Shown: positions 1 through 7,561, counted from the first letter of the stretch. The stretch is DNA of 7,561 nt from Pseudomonadota bacterium (GCA_018816605.1 JAHIVS010000608.1:1-7561); one strand, 5' to 3'. Notes: generated by a model not told the origin, from the letters alone. Made by a program: numbers and translations.

Positions 1-83
1 AAAATATCATATTTCAGGTCCAGAACCCGGGACCAGGTCATGCTTCCCTGTGACTGTTCCACAATATCGCCCAGAAAGGGAAA
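1..83 (-). other. Start of a C-terminal domain, probably dehydratase/hot-dog, cut by the window edge
   Basis: After the KR, the residues from FPFLGD onward end in TWSRVLDLKYDIF at the window edge. In Pfa/Hgl-type proteins a similar segment, with a strand followed by a D-H pair and a proline-glycine turn, opens the DH-like domain after the KR. Only about 27 residues are visible and no catalytic residue is seen, so the call rests on position and general resemblance. Confidence 0.5.
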
Positions 84-3000
84 GGCTTTGTGGGCCGGAT
101 CCCCCAGAAGACCGTCAATGTCAAAGTCGTAATCCAGGCCGGAAAAGACCATCTCAGATTCGGTCCTGTCCAGAAGATCGGCCATGAAAAACTTCACCCC
201 CTGGTCCATGGGCAGAAATTGGATACCCCGGTCTTCCAGAACTTTTTTCACCGTTGGGTGGGTGGCCATTCCCACCCCGCCCCAGGCTGTCCAGGCAAAG
301 ACCTTATAGGTTCTTTCCGGATGGCGCTGGCGTTCGGCAAGCAGGGTCTTGCCCAGAAAATCATTGGCCGCCGTGTAATCCACCTGTCCCTGGTTGCCGA
401 ATCGTGCCGTGACCGAGGAAAAGGTGAAAAAATATTTATACTCCCTTTTCCTGGCAGCTTCCAGCAGATTGCGCATGCCCTTGACCTTGACATCCACCAC
501 CAGCTCAAAGGACCAGCGTTCTTTTTTGGGAATGAACTGGCTCATTTCCATGCCGGCTGCATGGAAGATCCCGTCGATGCGGTCGCAGGAATCCACGGCT
601 TTTTTAACCGCTTCAAAATCGGTAACATCCACGCACTTGTAAGTCACCGTCACCCCTAAAGACATTAAAAACTCAATGTTCTCCACTGATTGTCGCACCC
701 GGACCAGTCGATCCAGGGCCCGCTTGATCTCAACGGGCTTGACCCCTGGCATGTCTGCCCGGAGCAGGCCCATGAGTTCTGCCTCAGGTGTTGACTTGAC
801 CAGATATTTCGGGTCCGTGGCATAGATATCGTTGATATCCAGGATGACCAGATTGACCTTATAGGTCGAAACCACCTGCTTGAGGATCTCATAGGTGATA
901 CCCCCCGCACCGCCGGTGACCAGAAGGGTGTCGTTTTCGGAAACGATTCTCTGGGTCCGGTCGGCAATGCTCTGGTGCAGCGACAGCACATAGCGCTTCT
1001 TGTTTTTATACCCCACCTCACACCGGCTGTCTTCGCACAAAAGCTCGCCCATAAACAGATCCACAATCCGGGCAAGATTCTTTTGGGGCTGTTTATCGGA
1101 AAAATCCACCACCTTGACCCGGGTGTCGGCCATCTCCTTGTTCACGGTTTTCAAAAGACCGGACAACCCGGCAAACATGGGATGGATCGGCCCGCATCCG
1201 TCCATATAGGGAAAAATCACAGAATCAAAGGTAAGGGTGGCGATCAGGTTCTCTTTTTGATCCAGGGAGACAAATAGGCTTTTTATCAGAACAAAGGCCG
1301 ACTTTAGGGTGGTGTTCAGCTCCGGGTCCGATGCAAAGGCAGCCTCTTTTACAGAATCTGCCTTTTCCCCTGCAAAATAATAGTCCAGGGGCGCCAGGTG
1401 GATAAAGCCGTTCACTTCCGGTGTTCTGGCTTTAAATGCTTCCAGTTTCGCCTCTGTTGCCCCAAGATCTGCCAGATCCAAATCAAGGTCCACGGCCCTT
1501 TTCCCCGTTTTCCGGCCCAGGGCGATCACCTCACCGCCAAGGTCTTTTATCCGCTTGATCACGGCAGCTGCAAACCCGTGACTGTCCAGGGATACCAGAA
1601 TTGTCTTTCCCTTGAAATTTCTGGCAGAAGGTTTCGGCATCTGTGTCTCCTCCACCCGCACCACCAGGCGCTTGATGGGAGAGGTCACATCCGGGAATGC
1701 CGATTCTTGCAGGGATGTGCGTTCATCCACAGCAGCGCCTGCCGAAAATATTTTTTCTGCCATGGCCCCGGACCCTGTGACCGGGATGACTTCTTTTTCC
1801 CCAGACGTCCCTGTCCGGGTTCTCTGATGGATATAAGCTGAAAGTTTGGCAATGGTGTTCAAGTCCCGAAGCTTTAAATCATCGGGAACGGAAAAACCAA
1901 AGGTGGAAGCGATTTTGGCAAATATTTCCACCTGCTTTACCGTGTCAATGCCAAGGTCTGCCTCCAGGTCCAGGTCGTCTTCGAGCATGTCTGCTGCATA
2001 CCCGGTCTGGGCGGCAATCACGGCCCTAACTGTCTCCAGGGCATTGGGAGCGCCGGCAATAACAGGCGCAACAGGTGCATCGGCCACAGTTTTGCCGGGA
2101 GTTTCCAGCCGCTTGCCGATATAGGCAGCCAGTTTTTCAATGGTGTTCAACTCCCTGAGTTTTAAGTCATCGGGGACGGAAAAACCAAAGGTGGCGGCAA
2201 TTTTGGCAAATATTTCCACCTGCTTTACCGTGTCAATGCCAAGGTCTGCTTCCAGGTCCAGGGTGTCTTCCAGCATGTCTGCTGCATACCCGGTCTGGTC
2301 GGCAATCAGTGCTTTTACCGTCTCGATGGCCGAAAGCGTATCTGATGGGACAACAGACACTTCAGGAGCTGCAGGCACTGCAACGGGAACATCCACCCGG
2401 GCCGCCACATAGGCACCCAGTTTTTCAATGGTGTTCAGGTCCCGAAGCTTTAAATCATCGGGAACGGGAAAGCCGAAGCTTGCCGCAATATTGGCAAATA
2501 TTTCCACCTGCTTTACCGTGTCAATGCCAAGATCCGCTTCCAGGTCCAGGGTGTCTTCCAGCATGTCCGATGCGTACCCGGTCTGGTCGGCAATGATCTG
2601 CTTCACCTTTGCAATGGGCACAACCCAAGGCTCCAAAACAGCCGCCGGAGCAACGGGCAGGGCTGCCGGGATACGGCCGGGTTCCGGCACCACTCTTTTC
2701 TTTTCAGGCGTGTCCGTCCCGTCCTGGAGTACAGAACCGGTTTGCCTGTCCCCGGCCACAACGCACAGGGTGTTGTCAATGACTTTCAGTTCCGGTTTCT
2801 GGGAACCGGTGATTTTTCTAAGCCAGCGCTGATAAACGATATTGCCTTTTACCGGGTTTTCCTCCACCCGTTTCACAAACATAAAGGCAAAATGGGAACC
2901 AAACCCGGCAGACAAATGCAGGCCGTATTCAGCATCAATTTTCTCCTGGCCGGAAAAGTTCAGCCGCCGGAAAGCCGCCGGAATTTTCCTGAGATTGGCA

Positions 3001-6000
3001 ATGGGCGGTGCCTTGCGTTTTTGAAGGGCCTTGACCAGAACCACATCCTCAATGGCCGCCCCCAGGGTGTGTCCTGTAAATCCCTTGGTATTGGAGATGC
3101 AGATCTTGGGCAGGTAGCCTGAAAATGCCGCTTCCAGGGCCGTCACTTCGGCGTCGGCACTGCCCCCCCGGGCAGGGGTATAGGTCTCATGGGACATGAA
3201 CAACAGCTTATCGGCATAGGCTTGTTTTTGAAGGCCCGTCTTTTGTTCCACCCGGGTGATAAATTTTTTCATCTCCCGGGCCATGTGGGGGACATCAATG
3301 TTATAGGTATGATAGGCAGAATTGGCAATATGGGTCCCTAAAATTTCTGCCTGGCCGTTCATGCCGCGCTTGGCGGCACTTGCCCGGTCTTCAATGACAA
3401 GCCCCACGGCTCCGGCACCCAGGATGGTGCCGTTGCGATCCTCGTCAAAGGGTTTGGCCGCTTCTGACACCCGTTTTTTAATGGTGGCAGCCCCCAGGGC
3501 CAGAAAGCCGGACCCCACCCACTGGTTCTGGCTTTGGGAGGTGGCGTTTTCACCGCCCACCACCAGCACCCGTTTGCACCGGCCCACCCGGATCCAGTCC
3601 TCGGCAATGCCGATGGCAAGGGTGGTGGAGGCGCAGGCGGATGAGACAAGGGTATTGGGTCCCTTGGCCTTGATGATCTGGGCCAGGTGGGCGGATCCCA
3701 AAGGACAGGCATTGGCCAGAAAGTTCCGGTCAAACTTGTAGGTGTCAAGGTCAGTGCGTTTCCGGGATTTGGCCTTAAAAAACCATTCCGTGAGTTCCTC
3801 CTTGATTTCCATGTCCTTGATCTTTTCCATGAGGTAATAATAAATTTTTTCAAATTCCTCATAGGGCGCCAGAAACATCTTTTCATAGAAATATTTCTCA
3901 AGCTCGTTCATGAAGGTTTCCCCGCTGGGCCATAAAGAGGTGATGATGACCCCGGTTTCCTCCTGCATTTCCTCGGGCAGGGCAAACCCGTCCGGTATCA
4001 TGGTTTTACCGTCCCGCATCCGCTTGTACTGCATGACCAGGGGAATATTGGCATCCTTGAGGGCTTCTATGCCTGCGGCAATGCCCAGGGCCATGGCCAC
4101 GTCATATTGTTCTTTGATGCCGTATTCATCGGTCAGGTCAAAATATCCCAATTGCCCTGCCAGGTGGATCACGTCTTCTGTCTTGGTGATCTGGACAAAT
4201 CGGGCGTTGCCGTCGGGCTGCTTGAACAGCTTGGTGATATTCTTGTCCGTAAACTTTTCCATGGCCATGGCCGACAGGGGTTCGATAAAATTTTCCCCAT
4301 TGAGGATGGCATCAAAATTATCCTTGGCAAATACCTGGCGGCCCTTGCCCGGCAGCCCCACGGAAACCCCTGAAATCAATATTCCCTGGGTATTAAAATT
4401 ATACCGTTCCATGGCATCCACAGCCGAATTGCGCTTCTGGTGCACAAATTCCTTGTACAGGATCTGGTCCACAAGGGTCTGGTTGTTGCGTTTGAATGTT
4501 TCAAAGTCTTCGGACATTTCTATTCCGGGCAACGCCTCTTGGGCGCTTGCCGGTTGTGCCATCCTTACTTGGGACTCGGGGTGAACAATGGTCTTGGGCT
4601 CAAATATGGCGTTGCAGGAAATCAAATATTGGCGGCAGGCCTCGAAGGAGGCGACCTCTCCAGTCTTTGAATCCACGGAAACCGCTGTTCCGAACTCACC
4701 CACATTGATGTTTTTGAGCAGATTGACCAAAAGGCGGGTGGGACCGATTTCAATAAAATGGGTCCGCCCAGGATCATAGACATGCTCAATGGAACGTATG
4801 AACTCAACCGGAGAGACGATCTGGCGTGCCAGAAGGTCCTTGACCTCTTCTGGGTGTTCCGGGAAAGGCTCTCCCAGTGTGTTGGAAATAATTTTTCCGA
4901 ACCGGGTCTGGTTGAACTCAAGGGAGGAAAGAAAGCGCCTCAATTTTTCCGAGGCGTCCTTGAGCAGGGGCGTATGAAAAGCGCCGGTCAGGTTCAGACG
5001 CTTAAAGACCACGGCCTGCTGCTCCAGGTACCGGCAGAAGGATTCAATGTCTTGGGCCTTTCCGGAAACAGCCGTCTGACGTTCACTGTTTTTATTGGTA
5101 ATATAAATATTGGATACAAAGGATTCCCGGATCAGACCGGCGGTTTCTTTTTCATTTTTAAAGACCACCATGATTTTGCCCGGAGATTTCAGGGTGGATT
5201 CGTACATGAGGTCCGAACGCTTTATGATCAGACGCATGGCGTCCTCGAACCCCAACATGCCGGAACAAAAAAGCGCTGTGTATTCCCCCACGCTGTGGCC
5301 GATGAAATAATCCGGGGAGAACCCCTCCAGGGCCAGACGGCTGCAGATGGCGGCAGATGACAAAAAAACCGCCGGTTGGGTGTTCTGGGTGGAATTGAGC
5401 CGGTCATCCTCCCCGAACATCATCTCCAGCAACGAGTATCCCCGCAGATTTTTGAAGATGACCTCCCCTTTTTCCAATACCGATCGGATATGGGCATCGG
5501 ATGCGAACAATTCCTTCATCATACCCGGACGCTGGGCCCCCTGCCCGGACAGCAGGGCTACCATGCGCAGTTTTTTCCCTTTGGGGTCTGCGGAATAGGC
5601 GGTGTCCCCCAGCACCAGGTCATCCCCTGAAACATGCTTGTACTCGGCTTCCATCACCGGCTCAACCCGTGCAGGACCCTGGACGGCGGACAAGGCCGTG
5701 CTCCCGTGCTCCTCAAGAACCCTGGGCAGACAACTTACGATCAAATGGCTGTGGTTCCCGCCAATGCCGTTGACATTGGCGGCAAACCGAAAACTCTGGC
5801 CAGGGGCTCTTGCCACCATTTTAGTGGCAGGCCTTAAGATCTTGCATTCGTTGAGGATGGAATGTTCTTCGGAATAATTAAAGTCCGGCAGAATTTTCCC
5901 CTTGGCATTCATGAGCATAAGCTTTGCCAGGGAAACCGCAGGGTTGGCCGCCTTGAAATAACCGAACTGGGGCTTGATGTTTCCGCAATACATTTCATGG

Positions 6001-7561
6001 CGAAAACAGGCCTGGGTCACCTGTTTTTCAATAAGATCCCCGAAAACATTGGAAAAGGCAAACAGATCCAGGTGCCGGATATCCGATTTGCGAATCCCGG
6101 ATCGTTCGTAGGCTTCATTGATGACCGAAACAAAGGTATGCTCGGAAGGGGCCAGCAGATGGTCGGGCACACTGGATCGAACTGCGCATTCATTGATCTC
6201 TCCCAAGATCTGCATGTTGGCTTCCCGGGCCCGCTTGTAGGTGGTCAGCACATGGATGGCAGCGCCTTCGCCCATCACATAGCCGTCGGCCCTTGAATCA
6301 AAATAATTGCAATCTCCTTCGGACAAAAGCCCCAGTCGTTTAAAGGCCATGAGTACGGCCGGATACAGGTTGCAGTCCACGCCGCCTGCCAGGACAAAGT
6401 CCAGCTCCTTGTGTTTTAAATTCCGCGCGGCGTTGCGGATGGCAATGGTGGAAGAGGCACACGAGGCATCCAGCACATAGTTGGGGCCATTGAGGCCGAA
6501 ATAATTGGCAATCCTGCCGGATATGATATTGGACAAAAGACCGGGCGTCGTGTCTTCATTGTTTTCAGGTATCTGGGTGCAAATGGCATCCACCATCTCC
6601 TGGCCCACGGTTTCTGCAATTTTCCTATCCAGGTCCGGACAATTTCTGATCAGATTGGCGATGAAGTTTTTCCGCACCCGGATGATGTTTTTGCTCTGGC
6701 GTTCGCCTGCAATGGTCCCCAGAATAACACCGGTTCTGGCAGCAGCCCCCTCCTGTTCCAGAAGGCTGCAGGATGCCAGGGCTTCGCTGGCAGCTTCAAG
6801 GCCGAACAGCTGTCCCCGCTCAATGGATTTGACCATCATGGGCGGCATTCTGTACTTGAGGTTGTTAAACTGGTAATCCTTTACAATGCCGGCCTTGACC
6901 TTGGGCAGCCTGAAATGGGAGTTCTTGTCAAATGCGGCATAGGCATCGTTGTCAAAATGGGTCTTGGGAATATGGGAAAGCTGTTTTTTCCCGGTGCACA
7001 ATTTCTCCCAGAATTCTCCGGTATTTTTGGCACCGGGAAGAAAGACCCCCAGGCCCGCCACCACAATCCGGTCTTGATTAAAATCATGGGAAGTGTCGGT
7101 GAAGATATCGCGCTTCATGGGCAGATACCGGTCTGTCATCTCTTCCACAACCATGTGGTAGTTGATGCCGCCGAACCCGTAGGATGAAACCGCAGCCTTT
7201 CTTGTTTTGCCGGCCCCAGGCTCCCAGGCAGCGGCATCTTCAACAATAAACAGGGAAGACGCTTCCAGGTCATGGTTGGGCGAGAGGGTTTCAAACCGGC
7301 CATTGGGCGGCAATACCCCTTTGCTGACGGCAAGAATCGCCTTTAACAGGCCGGCAGATCCCGCGCATCCCAGCAGATGGCCGATCTGGGATTTTATGGA
7401 ACTGACACCGGCACCTGACCCCTTGTACAGGGCGGTAAGGGTTTGTAATTCCACCTGGTCCCCCACAATGGTGGAGGTGCCGTGGGCTTCGATAAACCCG
7501 ATGTCCCGGGGAAGGATGTCCGGCCGGATATTTTCAAAGCAGCGTTCAAGGCTCATGATCT
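1..7561 (-). CDS. Multidomain PUFA-synthase-like type I megasynthase, internal fragment (open at both ends)
   Basis: A single frame with no stop spans the whole window (2519 codons); start, ribosome binding site and stop all lie outside it. Order: KS1 (C-terminal part), KS2 (chain-length-factor-like), AT, KS3, three ACPs, KR, beginning of a probable dehydratase. Motifs seen in order: EAHGTST and KSQIGH; DASCASS; GQGAQ, GHSVGE and GAFH; SSACAST, SHETYT and TGHTLG; three DLGIDTVKQ; TGGAGG and an S-Y-N catalytic set. Such proteins are cytosolic and build acyl chains iteratively on tethered ACPs. The mixture of PKS-like and FabF-like KS domains, tandem ACPs and a KR with a long helical insert points to the Pfa/Hgl secondary-lipid family rather than a modular PKS. 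Adding the missing KS1 N-terminus and a full C-terminal domain, the protein should exceed 3000 residues. There is no sign of frameshift or decay. A standard pfaA, pfaC or hglC name would not fit this order, so no symbol is given. Confidence 0.95.
138..1619 (-). other. Ketoreductase domain (structural plus catalytic subdomains)
   Basis: Residues about 1981-2474. The first half (about 1000..1619) is the degenerate Rossmann structural subdomain, opening with KTILVSLDSHG. The catalytic half starts near 932 with the nucleotide-binding TGGAGGIT (Thr 2215). Catalytic residues are present: Lys 2358 (DVKVKG), Ser 2382 (FSSV), Tyr 2395 and Asn 2399 (YTAAN), with the usual 13-residue Ser-Tyr spacing, so it should be an active SDR that reduces beta-ketoacyl-ACP to beta-hydroxyacyl-ACP. 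Between strand 2 (LVILD) and the conserved DVTD lies a helical insert of a kind known in Pfa-type KRs. The end of strand 2 has Asp (residue 2241) where PKS KRs usually have Ser/Gly followed by Arg. The HAAG motif is not followed by the LDD of B-type KRs, so stereochemistry cannot be called by that rule. Confidence 0.93.
1818..2030 (-). other. Acyl carrier domain 3 (Thr at the phosphopantetheine site)
   Basis: Residues about 1844-1914, last of the three copies and next to the KR. The motif is again DLGIDTVKQVE with Thr at residue 1873 (codon ACG at 1941..1943), 96 residues after copy 2. About 11 residues in 71 differ from copy 2. A ~65-residue low-complexity linker follows before the KR. Confidence 0.92.
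2106..2318 (-). other. Acyl carrier domain 2 (Thr at the phosphopantetheine site)
   Basis: Residues about 1748-1818. Same fold and motif DLGIDTVKQVE as its neighbours, with Thr at residue 1777 (codon ACG at 2229..2231), exactly 96 residues after the equivalent Thr of copy 1. It is joined on both sides by Ala/Pro/Val-rich linkers of about 25 residues. Tandem ACPs in Pfa systems are known to work in parallel and raise output; their number varies between organisms. Confidence 0.92.
2394..2606 (-). other. Acyl carrier domain 1 (Thr at the phosphopantetheine site)
   Basis: Residues about 1652-1722, a four-helix carrier domain (PP-binding family). The attachment motif reads DLGIDTVKQVE. Carrier proteins normally have Ser after the Asp; here it is Thr (residue 1681, codon ACG at 2517..2519). 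The rest of the fold is well kept: TGY helix 1, the LEADLGID loop, helix 2 VKQVEIFA and the closing DLNTIEKL. It is the most divergent of the three copies, with about 12 differences from copy 2 in 71 residues. It is expected to hold the growing chain if the Thr can be modified. Confidence 0.92.
2607..2861 (-). other. Post-KS3 region and Ala/Pro/Val-rich linker
   Basis: Residues about 1567-1651. The first part (YQRWLRKITG, then a short hydrophobic strand ending in LCVV) resembles the short conserved extension that follows the KS in Pfa-type proteins. The rest, rich in Pro, Ala and Val, is a flexible tether of the kind that lets carrier domains swing. No AT lies between this KS and the ACPs, unlike the PfaA order KS-AT-ACPn. 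Confidence 0.7.
2862..4385 (-). other. KS3: complete ketosynthase with FabB/FabF-like features
   Basis: Residues about 1059-1566. The full catalytic triad is present: Cys in SSACAST (residue 1309, codon 3633..3635), His in SHETYT (residue 1457, codon 3189..3191) and His in TGHTLGAA (residue 1497, codon 3069..3071), with closing loop GFGSHF. The N-T-K-x-x-T-G-H-x-L-G-A-A pattern is that of FabB/FabF-type enzymes and differs from the KSQIGH form of KS1. The first His is not in HGT(G/S)T but in HETYTPARGG, with a later Asp and Glu keeping the usual spacing. Between the GVIITS strand (residue 1203) and the Cys lie about 105 residues, longer than usual, because of a Lys/Glu/Tyr-rich, probably helical segment at about 1214-1280. 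It is expected to be an active condensing enzyme feeding the ACPs that follow it; which KS starts and which elongates is unknown. Confidence 0.92.
4386..4694 (-). other. AT-KS3 linker with a candidate ancestral gene junction
   Basis: About 100 residues separate the AT from KS3. The first part resembles a normal post-AT linker. The second part begins at an in-frame Met (residue 1015, codon 4515..4517, reading MSEDFETF) and is a charged, probably helical stretch leading directly into KS3, similar in position to the N-terminal coil that precedes the first KS of many PKS proteins. A weak purine-rich GGAA lies a few bases upstream of this ATG. These facts fit a point where two once-separate genes were joined, or a minor internal start. 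Neither is proven; no stop interrupts the frame. Confidence 0.5.
4695..5567 (-). other. Acyltransferase domain, malonyl-type
   Basis: Residues about 665-955 carry every hallmark of a FabD/PKS acyltransferase. The oxyanion-side GQGAQ motif starts at residue 672. The nucleophile elbow GHSVGE has Ser at residue 756 (codon 5292..5294). The catalytic His is in GAFHTP at residue 862 (codon 4974..4976). An Arg in IIKRS sits where FabD-type enzymes bind the malonyl carboxylate, and Phe before the catalytic His is the usual malonyl rather than methylmalonyl signature, so malonyl-CoA is the likely substrate. It is the only AT seen. It lies after KS2, as in KS-CLF-AT proteins, and not directly after KS3 where PfaA-type proteins carry theirs. 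It therefore probably charges the three downstream ACPs across KS3, though an AT beyond the window or in trans is not excluded. Confidence 0.93.
5724..7067 (-). other. KS2: chain-length-factor-like ketosynthase, Cys kept, both catalytic His lost
   Basis: Residues about 165-612 form a complete KS fold, from the N-terminal IVVAGLGVFLPG strand to the closing GIGGNHSH loop. The nucleophile elbow DASCASS keeps Cys (residue 367, codon 6459..6461). At the usual HGTGT site the sequence reads FAFSNVFGDLIE, with Phe (residue 502) in place of the first His. At the KxxxGH site it reads KPQFGY, with Tyr (residue 534) in place of the second His. Without either His, normal decarboxylative condensation is not expected. 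Its place directly after KS1 matches the KS-CLF pair of PfaC/Pfa3 and HglC-type proteins, where the second fold is thought to help set chain length. In aromatic-PKS CLFs the Cys is typically replaced by Gln, so the kept Cys is unusual; acyl holding or priming is possible but unproven. Confidence 0.9.
7149..7561 (-). other. KS1: ketosynthase domain, C-terminal part
   Basis: Residues 1 to about 137 are the C-terminal lobe of a beta-ketoacyl synthase. The first catalytic His (residue 26, codon 7482..7484) is in EAHGTST, followed by the usual GDxxE. The second catalytic His (residue 61, codon 7377..7379) is in KSQIGH. The closing glycine loop GFGGINYH lies at about residues 128-135. The KS-x-I-G-H form is the PKS-like type. 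The nucleophilic Cys is upstream of the window and cannot be checked. With both His intact, this domain probably condenses acyl-thioesters with malonyl-ACP and is the likely active partner of the chain-length-factor-like KS2, which follows after only about 27 residues. Confidence 0.93.

Larger units (their letters stand above)
1818..2606 (-). repeat. Three tandem coding repeats, 288-bp period (ACP array)
   Basis: The three ACP units recur at exactly 288 bp (96 codons): the attachment-site codons start at 2519, 2231 and 1943 on the minus strand. Each unit is about 213 bp of domain plus 75 bp of linker. A 41-bp block is identical in all three at 2491..2531, 2203..2243 and 1915..1955, synonymous positions included, so the copies are recently duplicated or kept alike by recombination. 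This repeat is explained by the protein domains and is not an independent DNA element. Confidence 0.95.

Noticed and set aside
1818..2606. CRISPR array or satellite-like repeat
   Set aside because: The 288-bp units are far too long, keep the reading frame and encode complete ACP folds; there are no short palindromic repeats with unique spacers.
1846..2832. Three similar + strand open frames in a row (1846..2124, 2140..2412, 2428..2832) that look like a small tandem gene family
   Set aside because: They are the antisense shadow of the three ACP repeats; the similarity comes entirely from the 288-bp coding repeat on the minus strand.
3359..3901. Minus strand open frame of 180 codons in another frame, and a 136-codon one at 665..1075
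   Set aside because: They overlap KS3 and KR out of frame. The low-complexity Trp/Arg/Pro/Ser-rich translations have no motif, while the main frame carries the catalytic residues.
3910..4584. Long + strand open frame (224 codons), with others at 4758..5360 and 90..659
   Set aside because: They lie antisense to conserved KS3, AT and KR coding sequence. Their translations show no recognisable domain, and they are a by-product of codon bias on the opposite strand.
1..7561. A frameshift or stop splitting the gene into two or more subunits
   Set aside because: Domain motifs from KS1 to the window edge all fall in the same frame, and scanning the codons by eye found no in-frame stop. A compensated sequencing error cannot be fully excluded by eye.
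1..7561. Enoyl reductase (PfaD-like), thioesterase or phosphopantetheinyl transferase within the window
   Set aside because: No matching motif was found; every segment is accounted for by KS, AT, ACP, KR, linkers or the truncated C-terminal domain.
1..7561. Promoters, operators, terminators or a riboswitch
   Set aside because: All sequence is coding and internal to one gene, so any AT-rich or hairpin-like match here has no supporting context.

Overview
The whole window is the inside of one very large gene on the minus strand. One reading frame (codons whose lowest + strand coordinate is a multiple of 3) stays open from position 7561 down to position 1, giving 2519 full codons with neither start nor stop. 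I placed every domain motif in that one frame at some twenty points along the window. There is no intergenic DNA, and I see no RNA gene, mobile element, CRISPR array, promoter or terminator. Residue numbers below count from the first full codon (7559..7557).

The product is an iterative type I megasynthase of the PUFA-synthase / secondary-lipid-synthase (Pfa-like) kind. In protein order it runs: C-terminal part of a ketosynthase (KS1, 7149..7561); a second KS fold that keeps Cys but has lost both catalytic His, so chain-length-factor-like (KS2, 5724..7067); a malonyl-type acyltransferase (AT, 4695..5567); a ~100-residue linker; a complete KS with FabB/FabF-like features (KS3, 2862..4385); an Ala/Pro/Val-rich linker; three near-identical acyl carrier domains on an exact 288-bp period (1818..2606); a two-part ketoreductase (KR, 138..1619); and the first residues of what is probably a dehydratase/hot-dog domain cut off by the window edge (1..83).

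Expected division of labour, from family knowledge: the AT loads an extender, probably malonyl, onto the carrier domains; KS1 (with KS2) and/or KS3 condense; the KR reduces the beta-keto group; the downstream domain may dehydrate. The order looks like a KS-CLF-AT protein (compare myxobacterial Pfa3 or cyanobacterial HglC) joined to a KS-ACPn-KR-DH protein (compare PfaA/Pfa2) whose own AT is missing. The product cannot be read from the sequence; a long-chain, possibly unsaturated or hydroxylated lipid is the natural guess.

The main oddities are Thr in place of the phosphopantetheine-bearing Ser in all three carrier domains, a KS2 with Cys but no catalytic His, a KS3 whose first His lies in an unusual HETYTPARGG context, and a KR with Asp where NADPH-dependent enzymes usually have a basic or small residue.

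Taxonomy is inference only. Moderate GC, a coding-dense giant synthase and the Pfa-like style fit a Gram-negative bacterium, with Desulfobacterota (marine sulfate reducers) as my best but weakly supported guess.
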